Source: JBBROS01 sp965260995 (GTDB lineage Bacteria; Pseudomonadota; Alphaproteobacteria; Acetobacterales; Acetobacteraceae). From it: 64,000 nt of DNA. Where the stretch lies: assembly GCA_965260995.1 (NCBI GenBank), contig CBDHCD010000001.1:62001-126000 (forward strand), written 5' to 3'. Shown here piece after piece: positions 1 through 7,789 of the stretch. The notes beneath the pieces were generated by a model, which was given only the letters and a program-made list of their open reading frames with translations, did no database searches and had not been told where the DNA came from. A program made the position numbers and the translations under genes. Position 1 is the stretch's first letter. Each line of letters starts with the position of its first letter.

Positions 1-195
1 CAGTCGCTCCACCTCACCTTCTGGGCGGTGTTCGTGATCGCGGCGCTGACGCTGGCGCTGGCGCTGCTGGTGCCGCGGATCGTGCTGTCGCGGGACACGC
101 GGGCCGCGACGGGGGCCGCGACGGGGGACGAGGCGGGGGACGAGGCGGAGGAGGTGGCCGACACCGCGATCGGGACGGTGCCGGAGCGGGTGTAG
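1..195 (+). CDS. C-terminal end of a membrane transporter (MFS-like), partial
   Basis: Frame 1 is open from the window edge and ends at a TAG. The 64 visible residues start with a hydrophobic segment (FWAVFVIAALTLALALLVP) that looks like a last transmembrane helix, followed by a charged, acidic tail with short Ala-Thr-Gly and Gly-Asp-Glu-Ala repeats. That arrangement is common at the C-terminus of drug-efflux MFS proteins, but no diagnostic motif is inside the window, so the family is an inference. The start lies upstream of the window. Confidence 0.5.
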   Translation, partial: QSLHLTFWAVFVIAALTLALALLVPRIVLSRDTRAATGAATGDEAGDEAEEVADTAIGTVPERV

Positions 196-282
196 GCCGT
201 CGCCTCGGCGGGCGCGTCGATCAGGCGGATGGTCCCGCTCGACCGGGTACGCCGGGCGATCAGGGCGATTCGGGGCCGGGGT

Positions 283-1494
283 TCACGGCCCGTCGAGGGC
301 TTGGCGGAGGTCGTCGAGCAGGTCGTCCGGATCTTCCAGGCCGACGGAGAGGCGCATCATGGCTTCGTCGACGCCCCAGGCCAGGCGGGCGGCCGGGTCG
401 GCGCGCAGCGCGCCGCGCAGCAGCGCGCCGGGGCGCATGATCAGGGATTCGGCGTCACCGAGGCTGACGGCGCGCAGGACCAGGCGGAGGCGGTCCATGA
501 AGCGGTCGGCGGCGTCGCCGCCGGCGCGGAGGCGGAAGGAGATCATGCCGGAGCCGTTGGCCATCTGACGCCGGGCGGCGGCGTGGCCGGGGTCGGACGC
601 GAGGTAGGGGTAGCGGACGGCTGACACGGCGGGATGGCCGGCCAGCGCCTCGGCGACGCGGAGCGCGGTGTGGCCGTGGCGCTCCATGCGGAGCGGCAGC
701 GTCTTCAGCCCGCGCAGGACGAGAAAGGCGGACATGGGGGACAGGGTGGCGCCGGTGATGTAGCGCAGGCCGTGGCGGCGGATGCGCTCGGTGGTGGCGA
801 AATCGCCGAGCACCGCGCCGCCGAGCAGGTCGCCGTGGCCGTTGATGTACTTGGTCAGCGCGTGCAGGACGAGGTGCGCGCCGTGCTCCAGCGGGCGCTG
901 CACGGCGGGGGAGGCGAAGGTGCTGTCGACGACGACCACCGCGCCCGCCGCCCTGGCTCGGCTGGCGAGGGCGGCGATGTCGAGCGTCTCGGCGGTCGGG
1001 TTCACCGGGGTCTCGAAATAGACCAGCTTGGTCCGGGGGGAGAGCGCGGGGCCGAGGTTGGCCGGGTCGGCCATGTCGACGGGGATGACCTTGATGCCGA
1101 AGCGCGGCAGGGCGTTCTGGGTGAGGGCGAAGGTATTGGAATAGACGGTGTGGTGGACGACCAGCTCGTCGCCCTGGGACAGCAGCGACAGCAGCAGGGA
1201 GCCGACCGCGCCCATGCCGGAGGCGAACGCGACGCAGGCCTCCGCGCCTTCCAGCTCGGCGAGCCGGGTCTCGAGCACGGTCTGGGTCGGGTTCTCCTCG
1301 CGGCCGTAGAGCGGGCGGCGGACCTCGCCGGCGGCGATGGCCTCGCTCTCGGCGCTGGTGTCGAAGGCGTAGGTGGAGGTCATGTAGACCGGCGGCACGA
1401 GCGCGCCCTCGGCGGCGGCGCGGTCGAAGCCGTGGTGGATGGCGCGGGTGGCGAAGCCGCGGCGGCGGTTGGGCCTGTCGGGGGCGTCGTTCAC
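283..1494 (-). CDS. PLP-dependent trans-sulfuration enzyme (cystathionine/methionine gamma-lyase type)
   Basis: 403 aa, the usual length for the Cys/Met metabolism PLP family. The Schiff-base lysine is K215 in LHALTKYINGHGD, with D190 (VVVDST) positioned to hold the pyridine nitrogen and Y63/R65 in PLYGREENPT contributing to the neighbouring active site. The residue equivalent to the Cys of methionine gamma-lyase (Cys116 in YGCT) is Asn120 here (VYSNT), so true methionine gamma-lyase activity is doubtful; cystathionine beta/gamma-lyase or O-acylhomoserine chemistry are alternatives. Its ATG overlaps the stop of the FAD oxidase gene by 4 bp, so the two are translationally coupled. Cytoplasmic enzyme; family sure, substrate not. 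Confidence 0.9.
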   Translation of the reverse strand: MNDAPDRPNRRRGFATRAIHHGFDRAAAEGALVPPVYMTSTYAFDTSAESEAIAAGEVRRPLYGREENPTQTVLETRLAELEGAEACVAFASGMGAVGSLLLSLLSQGDELVVHHTVYSNTFALTQNALPRFGIKVIPVDMADPANLGPALSPRTKLVYFETPVNPTAETLDIAALASRARAAGAVVVVDSTFASPAVQRPLEHGAHLVLHALTKYINGHGDLLGGAVLGDFATTERIRRHGLRYITGATLSPMSAFLVLRGLKTLPLRMERHGHTALRVAEALAGHPAVSAVRYPYLASDPGHAAARRQMANGSGMISFRLRAGGDAADRFMDRLRLVLRAVSLGDAESLIMRPGALLRGALRADPAARLAWGVDEAMMRLSVGLEDPDDLLDDLRQALDGP

Positions 1495-2627
1495 GCCGCC
1501 GCGTCCGCGCGCCAGGTGGGGGCGAGGACGCGGCCGGCGGCGTGCTCGGTCACGTCGGCGGCGGTCATCTCGCCGGCGATGGCGCGGCCGACCAGCTCGC
1601 CCATCAGGGAGCCGAGCTTGAAGCCGTGGCCGGAGCAGGCGCTGACCAGCCAGCCGGCCGCGCCCGTCTGGTGGACGAGGAACTCCTCGCGCTCAGTGAC
1701 GGTGTAGAAGCAGGCCTTGGGTTCCAGCACGGCGTAGCGGTCGAGGCCGTGGTAGGTGGCGCGGGCGGCGGGCCACAGGCGGGCGAGGTCGTGCTCGGTG
1801 GCGACGCGGTCCTCGTCGGGGTCGCCGGTGCGGGAGAACACGTGGTCGCCGACCTTGAGGCGGGTGCCGCGGCGGGGCGGCAGGGTGTAGAGGCCGCCGT
1901 CAGGCTGAAGGTCGAGCATCACGGGGGCGTTGGCCCAGGCTTCGGCCAAGTCGGGCGGCGGGGCCAGGTAGAGCACGGCCTGGCGGGACGGCACGCCGAC
2001 GCCGCGCAGGCCGGGCACCAGCCGGTCGGCCCAAGCGCCGGCGGCGACCACCACCACGTCGCCCGCGTGGGTGGTTCCGTCGGCGACCAGGCGGCCGTGC
2101 TCGGGATCGACCTCGCTGACGTGGGTTCGCGTGTGGAGCCGCACGCCGAGGCGACCGAGCAGGGCGGCGAGGTCGGTGAGGATGCGGATGGGGAACAGCA
2201 TCCCAGCGCCCTCGGTGTGGACGACGCGGAGGAGGCCCTCGGTGCGGACCATGGGGAAGCGGCGCGCGGCCTCGTCGAGCGGGATGTCGTGGAAGCCGAT
2301 GCTCATGGCGGCGAGCGAGCGGGCGACGCCCGCGTACCAATCGGTCTCGTGGCGGAGGAAGTAAACGGCGCCGCACGGCTCGTAGTGGGAGGCGTCAATC
2401 GCCCGCCACAGGCTGTCCCAGACGCGGAACGCCTCGGGCATCAGGTGGGCGTAGCCTTCCATCGCGCCGTAGGCGTGGCGGGTGATGCGGTGCTCGTCGT
2501 AGGAGGAGCCTTGCGGGTTGGGCAGCGGGCCTTGCTCGAACAGCTCGACGTCGAAGCCGCGGCGGGCGAGCGCCCAGGCGGTGGACAGGCCGGCGATGCC
2601 GCCGCCGACGATCAGGGCCTTGGTCAT
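1491..2627 (-). CDS. MSOX-like FAD-dependent amine oxidase (sarcosine oxidase family)
   Basis: 378 aa. An N-terminal dinucleotide fold (VGGGIAGLSTAWAL, residues 7-20) is followed by the DEHRITRHAYG segment (about 44-54) that matches the arginine-bearing active-site loop of monomeric sarcosine oxidase. C306 in KACFYTVT aligns with the Cys that binds FAD covalently in that enzyme, and the C-terminal SGHGFK motif is intact. It therefore probably oxidises an N-methylated or secondary amino acid and releases formaldehyde or an aldehyde with H2O2. Located in front of the PLP lyase gene and next to a LysR gene, and near a Rieske N-demethylase, which fits stepwise demethylation of a quaternary amine. 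Substrate is inferred. Confidence 0.85.
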   Translation of the reverse strand: MTKALIVGGGIAGLSTAWALARRGFDVELFEQGPLPNPQGSSYDEHRITRHAYGAMEGYAHLMPEAFRVWDSLWRAIDASHYEPCGAVYFLRHETDWYAGVARSLAAMSIGFHDIPLDEAARRFPMVRTEGLLRVVHTEGAGMLFPIRILTDLAALLGRLGVRLHTRTHVSEVDPEHGRLVADGTTHAGDVVVVAAGAWADRLVPGLRGVGVPSRQAVLYLAPPPDLAEAWANAPVMLDLQPDGGLYTLPPRRGTRLKVGDHVFSRTGDPDEDRVATEHDLARLWPAARATYHGLDRYAVLEPKACFYTVTEREEFLVHQTGAAGWLVSACSGHGFKLGSLMGELVGRAIAGEMTAADVTEHAAGRVLAPTWRADAAA

Positions 2628-2642
2628 TCGCGTCTCCTCCAG

Positions 2643-3644
2643 TCAGGCGGCATGGGGTTCGTGTTCGGGGGACTCGTCCTCGGGCGGGCGGGGCCGCTGG
2701 CCGTCCGCCGGGTCGGCGAAGCGCCCGATGATCCAGGCGCGGAAGGCGGCGATGGCCGGGTCGGCCAGGTCCTCGGGGTGGATGTTGAGGAAGTAGCCGT
2801 AGCCGTCGTCGGCGGCGGCGTCGAACGGCGCGACCAGGCGGCCTTCGGCGAGGTCGCGGGCGAACAGGCGGGTGTCGAGCAGGGCGACGCCCTCGCCGGC
2901 CATGGCGTACTGGGCGGCGAGGCAGGCGGTGTCGAACACGAGGCCGCGGGCGGCGTCGAGCCGCACGCCGGCCTGGCGGGCGAAGCGTTCCCACAGGCGG
3001 TAGCGGGGCTGGCGCTCGAGCTTGACGTGGATGATCTCGGCGGCGGCGAGGAAGGCTTCCAGGCCAAGGGCGGCGCTGGCGGCGCGGGCGGTGTCCGGGT
3101 GGCACATCGGCGTCACCCGCGCCATCCAGAGCAGGGCGGAGACGTGAGCGCCGCCCTGGGGCGGGGCGTAGACGACGGCGGCGTCGACGTCCTGCGGCGG
3201 CGGGCCGACGGTGCCGGGGCTGGCGATGTCGAGCGCGATGCCGGGGCACTCGCGGCGGAGGTCGCGCAGGAGGGGGACGGCCATCATCTGGGCGAAGCTG
3301 GGCGGCAGGTGGATGCGCAGCGTGCGCGGCCCGACGCCGTCGGCGACGATGGCGTTGAGGGCCTGCTCCATGCGGTCGAACGACTTGGCGGCGACGGGCA
3401 GCAGGGCGACGCCGGCCTCGGTCAGGGCGAGGCCCTGGGGCCGGCGCTCGAACAACTGGGTTCCGAGCAGGGCTTCGAGGCCGATGACGTGGCGGCTGAT
3501 GGCGCTCTGGGACACGCCGAGGGCCTGGGCGCCGGCGGTGAAGTTGAGGCGGCGACCGACCGCCTCGAAGGCGCGCAGGGCGTTGAGCGGCAGCCAGCGC
3601 CGGTCGATGGGAGGTCGGTGGGATGGGGGCCGGTCGGGCTTCAC
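2643..3644 (-). CDS. LysR-family transcriptional regulator
   Basis: About 333 aa from a GTG start. The frame stays open further upstream, but the GTG at the 3' side has a GAGGA ribosome site 5 nt before it and starts just ahead of the winged helix-turn-helix (LNALRAFEAVGRRLNF ... GVSQSAISRHV, roughly residues 19-60), as LysR proteins normally do. The rest is the type 2 periplasmic-binding-like effector domain. It lies 15 bp upstream of the FAD oxidase gene on the same strand and is divergent from the Rieske gene, the classic arrangement for a LysR activator of a neighbouring catabolic gene. Effector unknown; a methylated amine is likely from context. Confidence 0.88.
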   Translation of the reverse strand: MKPDRPPSHRPPIDRRWLPLNALRAFEAVGRRLNFTAGAQALGVSQSAISRHVIGLEALLGTQLFERRPQGLALTEAGVALLPVAAKSFDRMEQALNAIVADGVGPRTLRIHLPPSFAQMMAVPLLRDLRRECPGIALDIASPGTVGPPPQDVDAAVVYAPPQGGAHVSALLWMARVTPMCHPDTARAASAALGLEAFLAAAEIIHVKLERQPRYRLWERFARQAGVRLDAARGLVFDTACLAAQYAMAGEGVALLDTRLFARDLAEGRLVAPFDAAADDGYGYFLNIHPEDLADPAIAAFRAWIIGRFADPADGQRPRPPEDESPEHEPHAA

Positions 3645-3710
3645 GCCGTCCTCGTGGGGGCTGGTGGCATCGGGAGCGAGTGTCCGTCCGATGCGCCGGG
3701 CCGGCAAGTG

Positions 3711-3758
3711 CCCGGGTCGATGCCCGGGTTGGCGCCTGGGTCGGCGCCCGGGGCGCTG
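3711..3758. repeat. Four 12-bp imperfect tandem repeats in a divergent promoter region
   Basis: Consecutive units CCCGGGTCGATG, CCCGGGTTGGCG, CCTGGGTCGGCG and CCCGGGGCGCTG lie between the LysR start and the Rieske start. They sit where a regulator would bind to control both genes, so they could be operator repeats. They could also be neutral slippage repeats of the kind seen elsewhere in this window. No clear -35/-10 boxes are visible in the 196-bp gap. Confidence 0.6.
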
Positions 3759-3840
3759 TCCTCGGCGCGGATGCGCAAAACAGATCGCGGGATCGGGAAA
3801 AGCGATGAGCGCCGGGGCGGGAAATCGGCGATGCTGGGGC

Positions 3841-5067
3841 ATGACCGACCTCGCCCGCATCCGCGCCCTCCTCGACCAGCGCCGCCCCGGCCACGCGCTG
3901 CCGCAAGCGTTCTACAACGACCCGGCGATCTTCGCCTTCGACGTGGAGGCGATCTACGGCCAATCGTGGATCATGGCCGGGTTCGAGGCCGAGCTCCCCT
4001 CCCCCGGCAGCACGCTGGCGCTGACCATCGGGCGCTCGCCGGTGGTGGTGGCGCGGGGGCGGGACGGGGCGCTGCGGGCGTTCCACAACTCCTGCCGGCA
4101 CCGGGGCGCGCAGATCTGCGCCGACGGGCTATCGAGACGGCCGCGGCTGGTGTGCCCGTATCATCAGTGGGCCTACGACCTGGAAGGCAAGCTGGTGCAC
4201 GCGGCGCGGATGGGGGACGGGTTCGACCCGTCCGAGTACGGCCTGCGCCCGGTGGCGCTGCGCGCCATCGCGGGGACGATCTACGTCTGCCTGTCCGACG
4301 CGCCACCTGATTTCGACGACTTCCACGACCAGTTCGAGCCGCTGCTCGCGCCGCACCAACTGCACCGCGGCAAGGTCGCGCACCAGATGACGCTGGTGGA
4401 GAAGGCGAACTGGAAGCTGGTGATGGAGAACGCGCGCGAGTGCTACCACTGCGCGTCCAACCATCCGGAGCTGGCGGCGACGTTCCCGATCATGCGCCGC
4501 TCGCTGTCGGCGGACGAGCAGCAGGAGATCACCGACGCCTTTTCCGCGCGGATGGCGGAGCAGGGGCTGCCGACCGGCCCGGTGGAGGGCGCGTGGTGGC
4601 AGGCCGGGCGGTTCCCGCTCAACCCCGGCACGCAGTCGATGACGATGGACGGGCGGCCGTGCGTCAAGCGCACGATCGGGCGGGTGGGCAACGGCGACGT
4701 GGGCTCGCTGCGCTGGGCGCTGGAGCCGCACAGCTTCGCCCACGCGCTCGGCGACTACGTGTTCATGTTCAGCGCCATGCCGACCGCGCCGGAGGAGACG
4801 GTGGTGACGGCGAAGTGGCTGGTGAGCGAGGACGCGGTGGAGGGGGTGGATTACACCATCCCGGAGCTGACGGAGCTGTGGGACCGCACCAACCTGCAGG
4901 ACCGGGCGCTGGCGGAGAACAACCAGCGGGGGGTGAACTCGGCGGGGTTCGTGCCGGGGCCTTACTCGCCGGAGGCGGAGGGATTGGTGCTGCGGTTCGT
5001 GGACTGGTACTGCGGCGCGGCGCGGGCGCAGATCGGGCGGCGGGAGGCGGCGTTGGCGGCGGCCTGA
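3841..5067 (+). CDS. Rieske non-haem iron oxygenase, GbcA/Stc2-like N-demethylase
   Basis: 408 aa from the ATG after CTGGGGC; longer upstream frames are ignored because the Rieske fold begins normally from here. The [2Fe-2S] ligands are C85-x-H87 (SCRHRGA) and C105-x2-H108 (VCPYHQW). The mononuclear iron motif is MENARECYHCASNHPE with H203 and H208. This ECYHC...HPEL form is typical of glycine betaine (GbcA) and stachydrine (Stc2) demethylases rather than aromatic dioxygenases. Such enzymes need a ferredoxin reductase; no GbcB-like gene is in the window. Divergent from LysR and an MSOX-like oxidase, suggesting sequential removal of N-methyl groups from a betaine. Exact substrate unknown. Confidence 0.85.
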   Translation: MTDLARIRALLDQRRPGHALPQAFYNDPAIFAFDVEAIYGQSWIMAGFEAELPSPGSTLALTIGRSPVVVARGRDGALRAFHNSCRHRGAQICADGLSRRPRLVCPYHQWAYDLEGKLVHAARMGDGFDPSEYGLRPVALRAIAGTIYVCLSDAPPDFDDFHDQFEPLLAPHQLHRGKVAHQMTLVEKANWKLVMENARECYHCASNHPELAATFPIMRRSLSADEQQEITDAFSARMAEQGLPTGPVEGAWWQAGRFPLNPGTQSMTMDGRPCVKRTIGRVGNGDVGSLRWALEPHSFAHALGDYVFMFSAMPTAPEETVVTAKWLVSEDAVEGVDYTIPELTELWDRTNLQDRALAENNQRGVNSAGFVPGPYSPEAEGLVLRFVDWYCGAARAQIGRREAALAAA

Positions 5068-5143
5068 CGCGAACCTAACGTCGGCTCCCGCCGCGGGCGT
5101 TGCGGCCGGGCGCGTCCTCTCGGATACTCGGCCGTGAACCCGA

Positions 5144-6667
5144 ATGGGCGCTGCCGGTCGTCCCCGGTGGTCCGCGGGCGCGGGGAACACGCTTTTGCGA
5201 AGCAAGCCGGCCCACCTCTCGCCACCCTGGCGATCACGCCGAACCGTCGCCCGATGGGCGGCGCTCGTGGCTGCGTGGCTCATCGCCTCGCCGGAGACCG
5301 TCGCGCAGACGATCCCCACTGAAGCCTTGCCTTCCACCAAACCGGCGGCCAAGCAGGCGACGAGCGGCCCGACCCAACGGGCCGCGCCCATCGGCGGGCC
5401 GACCGGGACCACGGTCATCACCGCGCCGCCGGAGAGCATCTTCGGGCAGGACAGGTTGCTGGGCGGCATCGGCGGCCTGCGCCCGGCGTTGGAGCAGTAC
5501 GGCATCTCAATCGGGGTGATCGAGACCAGCGAGGTGCTGTGGAACCCGGTCGGCGGCTTCCGCCAAGGCATGGCGTACGAGGGCGTGACCCAGATGCAGC
5601 TCGGCATCGACATGGAGCAAGCAATCGGGCTGAGGGGCGGCACGTTCAACGTCAGCGCGTTGCAGATCCACGGACGCTCGATCAGCTTCAACAACATCGG
5701 CAACCTGAACACGGTCAGCAGCTTCGAGTCGATCCCGGCGACCCGGCTGTTCGAGCTGTGGTACCAGCAGGACTTCGCCGACGGCCAGGTCAGCGTGCGC
5801 GTCGGCCAGCAGAGCGCCGACCAGGAGTTCCAGTTAAGCCTGTATGCCGGCGCCTTCGTCAACGCGAGCTTCGGCTGGCCGACCCTGGCCGGGGTGGACC
5901 TGCGCGCCGGCGGGCCGGCCTTCCCGCTGGCGACGCCGGGGGTGCGGCTGCGCCTCGCCCCGGCGGCGCTGCCGGGCTTGACGCTGCTCGGTGGCGTCTA
6001 CAACGGCAACCCGGCTGGGCCTGGCCTGAATGACCCGCAGGTGCGCAACCCGTCGGGGACGACGTTCCCCCTCGGCGACGGCGTGTTCGCCATCGCCGAG
6101 GCGCAATACGGCATCGACGCGGCGAGACGCGGCGAGCCGCTGCCGGGCACCTACAAGATCGGCGCTTGGCACAACTCGAAAAGCGTCAACGACCAGCGCT
6201 TCGCTGACCGGGGATCGCTCGGGCGGCGGTCCCCGGCCAACTACGGCGCTTACGCCATCATGGACCAACTCGTTTGGGTGTCGCCCAACTCGCCGACCGG
6301 GGGCCTCGGCGTGTTCGCCCGCGTCACCGGCGCGCCGGGCGACCGCAACGTGATCGAAGTCTTCGCCGACGCCGGCCTGACCTACCGCGCGCCGTTCCCG
6401 GGCCGGGTCAACGACACCGCCGGCCTCGGCATCGGCTACGCGCGGGTCAGCCGGACCGGGGCCGCCCGCGCCGGGTTGCCCGGCGTGTCGGGCGGGGAGA
6501 CCGTGGTGGAGCTCACCTACCAGTATCAGATCGCGCCCTGGTGGCAGGTGCAGCCGGATTTCCAGTACGTCTACAGCCCCGGGGCCAACGCGCCCGACCC
6601 GCGCCGGCCGGGGCGGCGCATCAGCAACGCCGCCGTTTTCGGCGTGCGAACGGCGATCAACTTCTGA
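5144..6667 (+). CDS. OprB-family carbohydrate-selective porin
   Basis: Up to 507 aa. A basic N-terminus precedes a hydrophobic stretch (ARWAALVAAWLIASP) and an Ala-Gln cleavage-like site, then a Pro/Ala-rich spacer and a body of alternating short hydrophobic strands typical of an outer membrane beta-barrel, ending in ...RTAINF with the terminal Phe expected of outer membrane proteins. Motifs such as GQDRLLGGIGGLRPALEQYG and the FELWYQQ segment match OprB porins. The true start may be one of the later codons because the first 30 residues are unusually long for a signal sequence. It probably admits sugars or other small solutes; 76 bp after the Rieske gene, possibly separately transcribed. Confidence 0.8.
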   Translation: MGAAGRPRWSAGAGNTLLRSKPAHLSPPWRSRRTVARWAALVAAWLIASPETVAQTIPTEALPSTKPAAKQATSGPTQRAAPIGGPTGTTVITAPPESIFGQDRLLGGIGGLRPALEQYGISIGVIETSEVLWNPVGGFRQGMAYEGVTQMQLGIDMEQAIGLRGGTFNVSALQIHGRSISFNNIGNLNTVSSFESIPATRLFELWYQQDFADGQVSVRVGQQSADQEFQLSLYAGAFVNASFGWPTLAGVDLRAGGPAFPLATPGVRLRLAPAALPGLTLLGGVYNGNPAGPGLNDPQVRNPSGTTFPLGDGVFAIAEAQYGIDAARRGEPLPGTYKIGAWHNSKSVNDQRFADRGSLGRRSPANYGAYAIMDQLVWVSPNSPTGGLGVFARVTGAPGDRNVIEVFADAGLTYRAPFPGRVNDTAGLGIGYARVSRTGAARAGLPGVSGGETVVELTYQYQIAPWWQVQPDFQYVYSPGANAPDPRRPGRRISNAAVFGVRTAINF

Positions 6668-6864
6668 CATGGGCGGCGGGACGGGCACGCATCGCCGCGG
6701 ATGAGGCATCGCAGATGAGGCCGGCCGCCGCCGCCATCGTTGCGTGAAGCCTTCGTGGTCCTCGGGCGTGACCCGTGCCGATCGAGGCGCGGGTCACTGC
6801 CTCGGGCCGCTGCCTCAGCGAGCGCCTGTCACCGACGGGTGGTCCCGTCCGGTTCGATGACGCC

Positions 6865-7422
6865 TCAGCGGGCCGGGATGGTCGCGTTGACGCGCTGGGC
6901 CAAGGGCGATTGGGCTAAGGGCGACTGGGCCGGAGTCTCGAAGGTCGCCGGGCGGAGCCGGATCGGCGACTGGACGTCGGCCGCCGGCACCTGGGAGGCC
7001 AGGGGCGGCAAGGTTGGCGGCAGGGTTGGCGGCAGGGTGGGCGGCGGGTTGGCGGCGAGGTCGAGGCGGATGTCGGAGGGGTAGTTGAAGTTGGCGCCGG
7101 ACGAGGCGTCGACGATCACGCCGACGACCCCGCCGGCGATGATGTTGCCGAAGGTCGCGCCGTTGAAGGACGACGCGCGCGTGACCGACGCGGTCTGGTA
7201 GCCTTCCTTCGAGCAGGTGACGGAGAGGTCGTTCTTGCTTTTGTCCAGGCGCACGCTGCCGGGGGTGAGCGGGACGGCGCCGACGCGCTGGCCGACGCGA
7301 TCGAGGGTGCAGGTGGCGGCGGGCGGATTGGTGGAGACGGTCACGGTCTGGCTGGTGCCGCTCATGACGGTGGCGCAGGCGGACAGGAGGACGAGCGGGC
7401 TGACGAGGGCGAGCTTGAGCAT
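6865..7422 (-). CDS. Lipoprotein with PEGA-like domain and repeat-rich tail
   Basis: 185 aa from the ATG that begins MLKLALVSPLVLLSAC, a lipoprotein signal with Cys15 in an LSAC lipobox; the longer upstream frame is rejected for this reason. The middle (VTVSTNPPAATCTLDR ... LSVTCSKEGYQTASV) is like PEGA-type beta domains used for surface or cell-wall anchoring. A glycine-rich hydrophobic segment (NIIAGGVVGVIVDASSG) follows. The C-terminal third contains PPTLPPTLPPTLPP and AQSPLAQSPLAQ, coded by exact 12-bp and 15-bp tandem repeats. Convergent with the porin gene and divergent from the ABC-importer operon. Probably outer-membrane-attached; function unknown. Confidence 0.75.
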   Translation of the reverse strand: MLKLALVSPLVLLSACATVMSGTSQTVTVSTNPPAATCTLDRVGQRVGAVPLTPGSVRLDKSKNDLSVTCSKEGYQTASVTRASSFNGATFGNIIAGGVVGVIVDASSGANFNYPSDIRLDLAANPPPTLPPTLPPTLPPLASQVPAADVQSPIRLRPATFETPAQSPLAQSPLAQRVNATIPAR

Positions 7423-7789
7423 GATGCACCGGTGTTGCGAATGCCTGCTTGTCGCGCGAAATCGTGAGTAAAGCCTGAACGATGGTGGAGAAGCGCGACC
7501 GGCGGGCGCGACGACGCGCCGGGCGCGCCGGGGCCGTGACAGGAACGGCACAGGGGGGCCGGCCGCCGCAAGCTCTGGGCCGCAGCTCTGGGCCGCAGCT
7601 CTGGGCCGCGATCATTTTTTGACATGCGCGGCGCGACGGACAAAAACTGGCACGAGTTTGACGTTGCGGACGGGGCCAGTCGCCGGCACCATCGTTGCAT
7701 GACTCCGACGTGATCGCCGGGCGGACTGCGCGGTGGTCGGCCTCGGGACGTTCCGACCTCGTTGCCAACCTCGCGCCAAGGACACCGCC
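7423..7789. promoter_or_regulatory. Divergent intergenic region upstream of lipoprotein and importer operon
   Basis: 367 bp with no credible gene. It contains three direct 13-bp repeats, AGCTCTGGGCCGC, at 7571-7609, followed directly by an AT-rich patch with TTTTTTGACA (a TTGACA -35-like hexamer at 7619-7624). No good -10 is seen at standard spacing. The repeats sit just upstream of the -35-like box and could be activator sites for the importer operon, which would be inference only. Confidence 0.4.
7571..7609. repeat. Three 13-bp direct repeats (AGCTCTGGGCCGC)
   Basis: Three perfect head-to-tail copies of AGCTCTGGGCCGC lie about 180 bp upstream of the binding-protein start codon and directly before an AT-rich promoter-like patch. 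Perfect copies suggest recent slippage or functional conservation; the two cannot be told apart from one sequence. Confidence 0.85.

Noticed and set aside
1542..4310. Very long plus-strand open frame (over 900 codons) antisense to the FAD oxidase and LysR genes
   Set aside because: Gly/Arg/Ala-rich, low-complexity translation with no domains; a GC-bias shadow of the minus-strand genes.
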